64,000 bases of DNA from Comamonadaceae bacterium OTU4NAUVB1 (GTDB taxonomy: Bacteria; Pseudomonadota; Gammaproteobacteria; Burkholderiales; Burkholderiaceae_C), in NCBI GenBank assembly GCA_024372625.1, contig CP099605.1, positions 3,225,599 through 3,289,598 of the forward strand, in the 5' to 3' direction. The translations under genes and the position numbers were made by a program. Below, one piece after another: positions 57,424 to 64,000 of this stretch. The notes under the pieces were generated by a model. It made no database searches. It was not told the origin of the DNA and saw only the letters and a program-made list of their open reading frames with translations. Position 1 is the first letter of the stretch. The number at the start of each line of letters is the position of its first letter.

Positions 57424-59409
57424 ATGTCCTCCCTCGACCTCACGCTGCTCTACCTGCTCGCCGCGGTGATCGGCGTGGTGGCGTGCCGCTTCCTGCGCCT
57501 GCCGCCGATGCTCGGCTATCTGTCGGCCGGCATCCTGATCGGGCCCCACGCGCTGGCGCTGGCGCAGAACACCGAGGGCATCCGCCACCTGGGTGAATTC
57601 GGCGTGGTGTTCCTGATGTTCGTGATCGGGCTGGAATTCAGCCTGCCCAAGCTGCGCGCGATGCGCCGCCACGTCTTCGGGCTGGGACTGCTGCAGGTGC
57701 TGCTGACCATGGGCCTGGCGACGGCGGGGGCGCTGCTGGTCGCCACGCACCTGCCGCCGGCCTGGAACCTCGGCTGGCAGACCGCGCTGGCGCTCTCGGG
57801 CGCGCTCACCATGAGCAGCACCGCCATCGTCGTCAAGCTGATGGCCGAGCGCCTGGAGCTCGAGAGCGAGCACGGTCGCCGCGTGATGGGCGTGCTGCTG
57901 TTCCAGGACCTGGCGGTGGTGCCGCTGCTGGTGCTGATCCCGGCGCTGGGCGCCCCGCCGGAGGCGCTGCTCAAGGCGCTGTCGGTCGCGCTCGCGAAGG
58001 CCGTCTTCCTGGTGGGCGTGCTGCTCTACGGCGGCCCGCGCGTGATGCGCTGGTGGCTCACGCTGGTGGCGCGGCGGCGCAGCGAGGAGCTGTTCATGCT
58101 CAACCTGCTGCTGGTCACGCTGGGCCTGGCGTGGCTGACCGAACTCGCCGGGCTCAGCCTGGCGCTGGGCGCCTTCATCGCCGGCATGCTGGTGTCGGAG
58201 ACCGAATACAAGCACCAGGTGGAGACCGACATCCGGCCCTTCCACGACGTGCTGCTGGGCCTGTTCTTCATCACCATCGGCATGTCGCTCGACTGGCACA
58301 TCGTCATCGAGCGCTGGCTGCTGGTGGCCGTGCTGCTGGCGCTGCCGCTGGCCTTCAAGCTGCTGCTGGTGACGCTGCTCGCGCGCGGGCTTGGCGCGAC
58401 GGCGGGCGTGTCGCTGCGCACCGGGCTGTACCTGGCGCAGGCCGGCGAGTTCGGCTTCGTGCTGCTGGCGCTGGCGCAGGACCGCGGCCTGCTGCCGCCC
58501 TGGCTGGCCAATCCGGTGCTCGCCTCGATGGTGCTGTCGATGCTGGCGACGCCCTTCATCGTCATGTACAGCAACGCGATCGTGCGCAAGCTGGTCGCGA
58601 GCGACTGGATGCAGCAGTCGCTGCAGATGACGAGCATCGCGCGCAAGACCATCAACACCTCGCAGCACGTGATCATCTGCGGCTACGGGCGCTGCGGCCA
58701 GAACCTCGCGCGCATCCTGGAGCGCGAGGGCATTCCGTACATGGCGCTCGACCTCGACCCCGACCGCGTGCGGCAGGCCGCCGCGGCGGGCGACTCGGTG
58801 GTCTTCGGCGACGCCGCGCGCCTGCAGGCGCTCATGGCCGCCGGCGTGGCGCGCGCCAGCGCGGTGGTGGTGACCTACCTCGACGTGCCCGGCGCGCTGA
58901 AGGTGCTGGCCCACACGCGCTCGCACGCGCCGCAGGTGCCGGTGATCGTGCGCACCCAGGACGACCGCGACCTGGAGCAGTTGCAGGCCGCCGGCGCGAC
59001 CGAGGTCGTGCCGGAGGCCATCGAGGGCTCGCTGATGCTGGCCAGCCATGCCCTGGCGCTGGTCGGCGTGCCCATGCGGCGCGTGATCCGCGTCGTGCAG
59101 GACCAGCGCGACGCGCGCTACAACCTGCTGCGCGGCTATTTCCACGGTGCCGACGACGACACGGCCGACGAGCGCGACCACCAGCGCCTCAACAGCTTCA
59201 CGCTCACCGCCGGCGCGCGCGCCATCGGCCAGACGCTCGGCGCCCTGGCGCTGCCGAAGCTCGACGTGCGGGTGGCGGGCCTGCGCCGCCGCGACGGCAC
59301 GGCCGCGCCGCCGGACGACGCGGCGACGCTGGACGACGGCGACACGCTGGTCCTCTCGGGCCGGCCGGAGGCGCTGGCCGTGGCGATCGAGCGCCTGCAG
59401 AAGGGCTGA
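57424..59409 (+). CDS. CPA2-family monovalent cation:proton antiporter with RCK domain
   Basis: A 661-residue KefB/KefC/YbaL-like membrane protein. The first 390 residues form about 12 transmembrane helices with the CPA2 motifs: FGVVFLMFVIGLEFS, LSGALTMSSTAIVVKLM, and LFQDLAVVPLL with the conserved Gln-Asp pair. From about residue 415 comes an RCK_N domain (HVIICGYGRCGQNLARIL, a nucleotide-binding glycine motif), then from about 575 a TrkA-C-like domain (NSFTLTAGARAIGQTLGAL...GDTLVLSGRP). It exchanges K+ or Na+ for protons, gated by nucleotide or glutathione. It is divergent from kdsD. Confidence 0.92.
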   Translation: MSSLDLTLLYLLAAVIGVVACRFLRLPPMLGYLSAGILIGPHALALAQNTEGIRHLGEFGVVFLMFVIGLEFSLPKLRAMRRHVFGLGLLQVLLTMGLATAGALLVATHLPPAWNLGWQTALALSGALTMSSTAIVVKLMAERLELESEHGRRVMGVLLFQDLAVVPLLVLIPALGAPPEALLKALSVALAKAVFLVGVLLYGGPRVMRWWLTLVARRRSEELFMLNLLLVTLGLAWLTELAGLSLALGAFIAGMLVSETEYKHQVETDIRPFHDVLLGLFFITIGMSLDWHIVIERWLLVAVLLALPLAFKLLLVTLLARGLGATAGVSLRTGLYLAQAGEFGFVLLALAQDRGLLPPWLANPVLASMVLSMLATPFIVMYSNAIVRKLVASDWMQQSLQMTSIARKTINTSQHVIICGYGRCGQNLARILEREGIPYMALDLDPDRVRQAAAAGDSVVFGDAARLQALMAAGVARASAVVVTYLDVPGALKVLAHTRSHAPQVPVIVRTQDDRDLEQLQAAGATEVVPEAIEGSLMLASHALALVGVPMRRVIRVVQDQRDARYNLLRGYFHGADDDTADERDHQRLNSFTLTAGARAIGQTLGALALPKLDVRVAGLRRRDGTAAPPDDAATLDDGDTLVLSGRPEALAVAIERLQKG

Positions 59410-59478
59410 CGCCCGTGCCCATGCCAGTGCCCGCGGGCGTCGACGCGGCGCACCCGTGCGCACGCGCCTCGCCCGGGG

Positions 59479-60942
59479 TTACTTGCCGATGCAGAAGCGC
59501 GAGAAGATCACGCCGAGCAGTTCGTCGGCGCCGAACTCGCCCGTGATCTCGTTGAGCGCGTTCTGCGCCAGGCGCAGTTCCTCGGCCAGCAGGTCGAGCG
59601 CGGGCTGGCGCGCCGCCAGCACGCCGGTGGCGATGTCCAGGTGCGTCGCCACGCGGCCGAGCGCGTGCACGTGCCGCTCGCGCGCGAGGTAGAGGCCCTC
59701 GGGCATGGCCTGCCAACCGGCGAGTTCGAGCAGGCGCTGGCGCAGGGTGTCGATGCCCTGGCCGGTCTTCGCCGAGATCGCGATGCCGGTCGAGGCGACC
59801 GCCGAAGCCGGGGCCGTGCCGGCGATCGTCCTCGGATCCGCGGCATTCGCGACGATGGCCGTGGCGTCCGGCGCCGCGTCGAGCTTGTTCCAGACGTCGA
59901 GCACGGGCACGCCCCCGGGCAGCCGGCCGGCGATGTCGGCGTCCGCGGCGCGCCAGGTCGGCTCGGCGATGCGCGTGAGGTCGTGCAGGAACAGCACCGC
60001 GTCGGCGTCGCCGATCTGGCGCCAGGCGCGCTCGACGCCGATGCGCTCGATCTCGTCGGCGCTCTCGCGCAGGCCGGCGGTGTCGGCGACGTGCAGCGGC
60101 ACGCCCTGGATCTGGATGGTCTGGGACACCACGTCGCGCGTGGTGCCGGCCACCGTGCTGACGATGGCGAGTTCGGCGCCGGCCAGCGCGTTGAGCAGCG
60201 AGCTCTTGCCCGCATTGGGCTGGCCGGCGATCACCACGCGGATGCCCTCGCGCAGCAGGGCGCCCTGGCGCGCGCGCGCGCGCACGCCGTCGAGCCGCGT
60301 GGCGAGCGCCGCGAGCTGGCCGGCCGCGTCGGCCTGCCGCAGGAAGTCGATGTCCTCTTCGGGAAAGTCGAGCGTGGCCTCGACCAGCATGCGCAGGTGG
60401 ATGAGCGCCTCGCGCAGGTCGTGGATCTCCTGCGAGAAGGCACCGGCGAGCGAACGGCTGGCGCTGCGCGCGGCGGCCTCGGTGCTCGCGTCGATCAGGT
60501 CGGCGATGGCTTCGGCCTGGGCGAGGTCGATCTTGCCGTTCATGAAGGCGCGCCGGCTGAACTCGCCCGGCTCGGCCACGCGCAGGCCGGGCAGCCGGTG
60601 CGCACCCGGAACCTGCGCATCGACGGCCTCCGCGGCCGCTTCCAGGCACCGCGCGACCAGCAGCTGCAGCACGACCGGACCGCCGTGCGCCTGCAGTTCC
60701 AGCACGTCCTCGCCGGTGAAGGAGTGGGGCGCGGGAAAGTGGAGGGCCAGGCCATGGTCGATCGGCGTGCCGGCCGCGTCGCGGAAGGCGAGGTAGGTGG
60801 CTTCGCGCGCCTTGAGCGGGCGGCCGCACAGCGCGTCGATCAGCGGCCCCAGCGCGCGCCCGGAGACCCGCACGATGCCCACGGCCCCACGGCCGGGCGC
60901 CGTGGCGATGGCGACGATGGGATCGGCGTGGCGAGCGAGCAT
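59479..60942 (-). CDS. mnmE: tRNA uridine-5-carboxymethylaminomethyl(34) synthesis GTPase
   Basis: MnmE acts with MnmG to modify the wobble uridine of some tRNAs. The 487-residue protein has the N-terminal folate-binding domain ([21 protein letters not shown]), a helical domain, and an inserted G domain with [16 protein letters not shown] (G1), SVAGTTRD-type VAGTTRDVV (G2), DTAGLRES (G3) and NKLD (G4). It ends in FSRFCIGK, with the conserved cysteine motif. It is between the antiporter and yidC, and its place next to yidC-rnpA-rpmH-dnaA is the usual origin-proximal order. Confidence 0.97.
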   Translation of the reverse strand: MLARHADPIVAIATAPGRGAVGIVRVSGRALGPLIDALCGRPLKAREATYLAFRDAAGTPIDHGLALHFPAPHSFTGEDVLELQAHGGPVVLQLLVARCLEAAAEAVDAQVPGAHRLPGLRVAEPGEFSRRAFMNGKIDLAQAEAIADLIDASTEAAARSASRSLAGAFSQEIHDLREALIHLRMLVEATLDFPEEDIDFLRQADAAGQLAALATRLDGVRARARQGALLREGIRVVIAGQPNAGKSSLLNALAGAELAIVSTVAGTTRDVVSQTIQIQGVPLHVADTAGLRESADEIERIGVERAWRQIGDADAVLFLHDLTRIAEPTWRAADADIAGRLPGGVPVLDVWNKLDAAPDATAIVANAADPRTIAGTAPASAVASTGIAISAKTGQGIDTLRQRLLELAGWQAMPEGLYLARERHVHALGRVATHLDIATGVLAARQPALDLLAEELRLAQNALNEITGEFGADELLGVIFSRFCIGK

Positions 60943-60984
60943 GGGTCTGTTCCTTCAATGGGAGGCGCCGCGGCGCCGGCAACG

Positions 60985-61008
60985 AAAAGGGCCGCTCGCG
61001 CGGCCCTT
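60985..61008 (-). terminator. terminator between yidC and mnmE
   Basis: AAGGGCCGC/GCGGCCCTT (60987-60995 and 61000-61008) with a 4-nt loop; on the minus strand the stem is followed by TTCG after an extension of T residues. It lies about 70 nt after the yidC stop and separates mnmE from the yidC transcript. Confidence 0.7.
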
Positions 61009-61075
61009 GGCGGGGACATCGACCGCGCGGCGCGCAGACCGCGCCGGCCCGTCGACGACGTTGTTGGCGGCCGGC

Positions 61076-62836
61076 CTACTTCCCGAGCACGCCCAGGCGC
61101 TTGTTGATGAACCACTGCTGCGCGATGGACAGCACGTTGTTGGTGATCCAGTAGAGCACCAGGCCGGCGGGGAAGAAGATGAACATCACGCTGAAGGCGA
61201 GCGGCATGATCCACATCAGCTTGGCCTGCATCGGGTCCGGCGGGGTCGGGTTCAGCCAGGTCTGGAACAGCGAGGTCGCGGTCATGACGATCGGCAGGAT
61301 GAACCACGGATCGGGCGCCGAGAGGTCGCGGATCCAGCCGATCCACGGCGCGTGGCGCATCTCGACCGACGACAGCAGCACCCAGTAGAGCGCGATGAAC
61401 ACCGGGATCTGGATCACGATCGGGAAGCAGCCACCCATCGGGTTGACCTTCTCGTCCTTGTAGATGCGCATCATCTCCTGCTGCATCTCCTGTGGCTTGT
61501 CCTTCAGACGCGTGCGCATCTCCATGATCTTCGGGTTGATGGCCTTCATCTTGGCCATGCTGGCGTAGGCCTTGGCGTTGAGCCAGTAGAAGGCCGCCTT
61601 GAGCAGCACCACCAAGGCGACGATCGACCAGCCCCAGTTGCCCAGGATGCCGTGGAGCTGGTTGAGCAGCCAGTAGAGGGGCTTGGAGATGATCGTGAAG
61701 ATGCCGTAGTCCTTGACCAGTTCCAGGCCGGGCGCGAGGGCTTCGAGCTTCTTCTCCTCCTCGGGACCGGCGTAGAGGCTGCTCTCGACGCTCTGGCTCG
61801 CCCCGGGCGCGAGCTTGGCCAGCGGCACCACCATGGCCACGGAGAACAGGTTGTTGCCCAGGTCGGCGACGCGGAACTCGCGCCGCAGCGCATCGCTGCC
61901 GGGCACGTTGAGCAGCCAGGCCGACACGAAGTAGTGCTGCACCATCGCGACCCAGCCGTTGTTGGCCGGGGCCGGCAGTTCGGCCTTGTTCTTGGTGATG
62001 TCGGCGAACGCGACCTTGTGGAATTTCTTCTCGTCGGTGTAGAGCGCCGGTCCGGTGAATGTGTTGGTGCCGAACATGGTGCTGCTGGGCACCGTGCCGT
62101 GGCGCACGAACTGCAGATAGAGCTGGGCGTCGAGCGGCTGGGCACTCACGTTGACGACCTGGTGACGCACGCGGATCGCGTAGTCGCCGCGGGTGAACAC
62201 GTAGGTCTTGACGTACTTCAGGCCGCCCACGGGCTGCGACTCGAAGCCCACCTCCAGCGTGTTCTGGCCCTCGGCCATCTCGCGCGGGCCGGCCACCGGG
62301 GTCATCGGCGTCAGGTGGTTGGGGAAACGCTCGCCGCTGTCCACGACGTTGATGAGGCCGGTCTGGGCGACGTAGCGCGTGGTCGACGAACTGTCGTCCA
62401 TCAGCGTCACGGGCCGGGACGTCGGCGTCACCGGGGTCTGGCCGGTCATGTTGTGGAAGGTGTCGAGGAAACCACCGCTGTGGAATTCGTCGAGGTACTG
62501 GCTCAACTGCAGTTCCGACAGGGTGCCGCCCTGGCTGTCGATGACGGCGTTGAACACGTCGGTCTTGACGCGCACCTTCTCGCCGGCCGGCGCGGGCGCC
62601 GTCTGGGTCGGCAGTGCCATCGGATTGCCGGGCATCGCGGCGGCACCCGGCACCGCGCCGGTCGATCCGGTGCCCGTCGACGTCGTGGGGGTGCCGGCGG
62701 CGGTCTGCGTCTGCACCGGCTTCGACGAAGGCAGGAAGGTGGGCTTGTTGCCGTTGTGGACCTGCCATTGGTCCCACAGCATCACCAGCGAGAAACCAAA
62801 GATCACCAGCAGGATGGTGCGGCGTATATCGTTCAT
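61076..62836 (-). CDS. yidC: membrane protein insertase YidC
   Basis: YidC inserts and folds inner-membrane proteins alone or with SecYEG. The 586-residue protein has an N-terminal helix (MNDIRRTILLVIFGFSLVMLW), a Thr/Pro/Ala-rich linker and the periplasmic beta domain (residues about 75-370). The conserved C-terminal five-helix core begins near WGWSIVALVVLLKAAFYWLNA and includes GGCFPIVIQIPVFIALYWVL and FFPAGLVLYWITNNVLSIAQQWF. The start overlaps the end of yidD by 4 bp. It belongs to the rpmH-rnpA-yidD-yidC cluster. Confidence 0.97.
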   Translation of the reverse strand: MNDIRRTILLVIFGFSLVMLWDQWQVHNGNKPTFLPSSKPVQTQTAAGTPTTSTGTGSTGAVPGAAAMPGNPMALPTQTAPAPAGEKVRVKTDVFNAVIDSQGGTLSELQLSQYLDEFHSGGFLDTFHNMTGQTPVTPTSRPVTLMDDSSSTTRYVAQTGLINVVDSGERFPNHLTPMTPVAGPREMAEGQNTLEVGFESQPVGGLKYVKTYVFTRGDYAIRVRHQVVNVSAQPLDAQLYLQFVRHGTVPSSTMFGTNTFTGPALYTDEKKFHKVAFADITKNKAELPAPANNGWVAMVQHYFVSAWLLNVPGSDALRREFRVADLGNNLFSVAMVVPLAKLAPGASQSVESSLYAGPEEEKKLEALAPGLELVKDYGIFTIISKPLYWLLNQLHGILGNWGWSIVALVVLLKAAFYWLNAKAYASMAKMKAINPKIMEMRTRLKDKPQEMQQEMMRIYKDEKVNPMGGCFPIVIQIPVFIALYWVLLSSVEMRHAPWIGWIRDLSAPDPWFILPIVMTATSLFQTWLNPTPPDPMQAKLMWIMPLAFSVMFIFFPAGLVLYWITNNVLSIAQQWFINKRLGVLGK

Positions 62837-63129
62837 GAAGAAGACTTCTTGTCTGAGGAGACGTCGGAGGAGGAGAGAAGGGACGTGAACAGCGATCCAC
62901 CCGGCGGGCGGGTCCGGCGCCCGGGCACGGGGTCGTGGCCGCCCCGGCACCAGGGCTGGCAACGCACGATGCGCCAGCAGGTCAGGCCGGTGCCGGCGAT
63001 CGCGCCATGACGTTCCAGGGCTTCGATGGCGTAGACCGAACAGGTCGGCTCGAAGCGACAGGATGCCCCGAGCCATGGGCTCAGCAGCAGCCGGTAGCCC
63101 TTGACCAGGGCGATGAGCACGCGTCGCAT
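62833..63129 (-). CDS. yidD: membrane protein insertion efficiency factor YidD
   Basis: A 98-residue membrane-associated protein that aids YidC-dependent insertion. The conserved core is LVKGYRLLLSPWLGASCRFEPTCSVYAIEALERHGAIAG, with the three cysteines of the family (including CRFEPTC and WCRGGHDPVP). The C-terminus is a longer Ser-rich tail than usual. It overlaps rnpA upstream by 1 nt (TGATG) and yidC downstream by 4 bp. Confidence 0.95.
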   Translation of the reverse strand: MRRVLIALVKGYRLLLSPWLGASCRFEPTCSVYAIEALERHGAIAGTGLTCWRIVRCQPWCRGGHDPVPGRRTRPPGGSLFTSLLSSSDVSSDKKSSS

Positions 63130-63581
63130 CACGGACGCCCGGCGCGTGCGCGCTGCAGCAGCTGCTGCAGTTCGGCGCGCACGGCGGCCTTGAGCCGGTC
63201 GGAGGTCGCGCTCACGAACTCCTTGCGATCGAAGCCGGCGCGCAGGCGAACCACGTGCGCGGCCTGCGGCAGCGCCGCATCCGGCGCACCGCCCACGGTG
63301 TAGATCTGTCGCTTGATGGCATTGCGCGTCACCGCCCGCCGGGCCCAGCGCTTGGGAACCATCGCGCCCAGCCAGGCACCCGGTGCCGGACCGAACAAGG
63401 GATCGGCACCGGCAGGCGCGTCGAGCGCGCAGCGATGCAGGGCGAAATGGGGAGTGCGTGCCACCGTGGTTCCGGCCAGGACGGCCTGGAACTGGGCACG
63501 GGTCTTGAGCCGGTGCGGGGGTGTCGGCATCGGCGAAGGCAGCGGCGCCGAAGCGGCTGCGGGCGGCGGCAGGTCCTGCAA
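63129..63581 (-). CDS. rnpA: ribonuclease P protein component
   Basis: The small basic protein that helps the RNase P RNA trim tRNA 5' ends. The 150-residue product has HRLKTRAQFQAVLAG near residue 23, then MVPKRWARRAVTRNAIKRQIY in the middle (the RNR-type basic motif, with Ala in place of the usual second Arg). It ends in a helix ELQQLLQRA. The first 20 residues are Pro/Ala-rich; a start at 63530 would give a shorter form. It lies between rpmH and yidD. Confidence 0.92.
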   Translation of the reverse strand: MQDLPPPAAASAPLPSPMPTPPHRLKTRAQFQAVLAGTTVARTPHFALHRCALDAPAGADPLFGPAPGAWLGAMVPKRWARRAVTRNAIKRQIYTVGGAPDAALPQAAHVVRLRAGFDRKEFVSATSDRLKAAVRAELQQLLQRARAGRP

Positions 63582-63617
63582 CGTCGCCGCCAGCGTGGGT
63601 CGCGAGGTACGGTGCGC

Positions 63618-63752
63618 TTAGACGGCCAGGCGCTTGCGGCCCTTGGCACGGCGCGCGTTGATGACCGCGCGGCCGCCGCGGGTCTTCATGCGGACGAGGA
63701 AACCGTGGGTGCGGGCGCGGCGGACTTTGGAGGCTTGGTAGGTGCGTTTCAT
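63618..63752 (-). CDS. rpmH: 50S ribosomal protein L34
   Basis: A 44-residue ribosomal protein, read [19 protein letters not shown] and then [24 protein letters not shown], matching L34 over its whole length. It begins at 63752 and ends in TAA at 63618. It is next to rnpA, as nearly always, and divergent from dnaA. Confidence 0.97.
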   Translation of the reverse strand: MKRTYQASKVRRARTHGFLVRMKTRGGRAVINARRAKGRKRLAV

Positions 63753-63966
63753 GATTCTCTGGGGTGTAGGGTCGAAGAGCGCCCCGAAACACGCAAAGAG
63801 TTTTCAGGGAAACCCGCGATTATCACAAAAAAAACGCGAACCGCCAAACCAGGGCGCTCGTGGGTCTTGCCGCCGCCTGCCTGCGGACGGTGTGGATAAG
63901 GCTTTGACAAGTTAGAATGCGTGCCGCCTTGACAAGGCAAATATCCACAACACGGCACCCCGAAAA
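63753..63966. other. rpmH-dnaA intergenic region, candidate part of oriC
   Basis: The 214-bp gap holds an exact DnaA box (TGTGGATAA, 63891-63899), a second site with one mismatch (ATATCCACA, 63941-63949), and two copies of TTGACAAG at 63904-63911 and 63929-63936. An A-rich stretch (63820-63840, around TTATCACAAAAAAAA) could be an unwinding element. This is the usual place for the betaproteobacterial origin and for autoregulation of dnaA. Only two boxes are seen, so the full origin may continue beyond the window or be dispersed. Confidence 0.6.
63891..63899. promoter_or_regulatory. DnaA box
   Basis: TGTGGATAA is the exact reverse complement of the consensus TTATCCACA. It lies 67 bp before the dnaA start, in the likely dnaA promoter. 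Confidence 0.8.
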
Positions 63967-64000
63967 ATGACCGAGGGACATCCCCCATCCCAGAGCGCCC
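63967..64000 (+). CDS. dnaA: chromosomal replication initiator DnaA, first codons
   Basis: Only the first 11 codons are inside the window (MTEGHPPSQSA). The assignment is by context: it is divergent from rpmH-rnpA-yidD-yidC-mnmE and preceded by DnaA boxes, the normal location of dnaA. DnaA binds the boxes and opens the origin. The gene continues past the right edge. Confidence 0.8.
   Translation, partial: MTEGHPPSQSA

Noticed and set aside
57394..59463. A 689-codon minus-strand frame over the antiporter gene
   Set aside because: Gln/His/Arg-rich shadow of a gene with clear membrane helices and RCK motifs on the plus strand.

Overview
This window is a 64 kb, roughly 70% GC stretch of a betaproteobacterial chromosome, most likely Burkholderiales and close to Comamonadaceae. 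The gene order supports this: recA-recX, argC of the short type, sucCD, tkt-gap, lptD-surA-rsmA, metX-metW, kdsD-kdsC-lptC, and at the right end mnmE, yidC, yidD, rnpA, rpmH followed by dnaA, which marks the chromosomal origin region. It is mainly core genome. No insertion sequence, prophage, CRISPR array, rRNA or tRNA was seen.

Layout. 1-9.0 kb: the end of a SET-domain protein, birA, a shortened SPOR-family membrane protein, marR with a DUF454 gene, recA-recX, yiaA, argC, sucCD and a TerC-family protein. 9.1-11.6 kb: a PP2C phosphatase, an FHA protein and a metallo-beta-lactamase-fold cyclic-nucleotide phosphodiesterase. 11.6-24.6 kb: a type IV pilus island. It holds pilA behind a near-perfect sigma-54 promoter, two glycosyltransferases placed for read-through from pilA, a translationally coupled minor-pilin operon (pilV-pilW-pilX-pilY1-pilE-fimT) on the minus strand, and a PglL-type O-oligosaccharyltransferase divergent from that operon. 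Together these look like a pilus plus pilin-glycosylation unit. 24.6-29.1 kb: mpg, a pirin, a small monooxygenase and a quinone reductase divergent from a LysR regulator. 29.2-37.3 kb: gap, tkt, murU, pepP and maeB.

37.4-38.6 kb: a secreted barnase-like RNase with its barstar inhibitor, next to a coding-like gene fragment; this looks like a small transferred cassette. 38.7-47.5 kb: rsmA-surA-lptD on the minus strand and, divergent from it, amgK-rsmE-M20 peptidase, then a DUF937 protein. AmgK and MurU together give the anabolic MurNAc recycling route, although their genes are 11 kb apart. 47.6-51 kb: an M20 dipeptidase, a bactofilin and a potassium channel with a zinc-ribbon tail. 51-54.3 kb: metX-metW-yigZ under a SAM-II riboswitch with an attenuator, then an RRM RNA-binding protein whose leader can hide or expose its ribosome binding site. 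54.4-59.4 kb: an SDR gene, lptC, kdsC, kdsD and a divergent K+/H+ antiporter. 59.5-64 kb: mnmE, yidC, yidD, rnpA, rpmH, DnaA boxes and the first codons of dnaA.

The most interesting signals are in RNA and promoters. They are the SAM-II riboswitch plus terminator before metX, the two-conformation leader of the RRM gene, the sigma-54 pilA promoter with upstream TTTGTCA sites, and a recurring layout in which a -10-like box sits 6 to 9 nt before a start codon that has no Shine-Dalgarno sequence (stp-like phosphatase, mpg, murU, amgK, kdsD, the antiporter). All function assignments are from reading the sequence; no database search was run.
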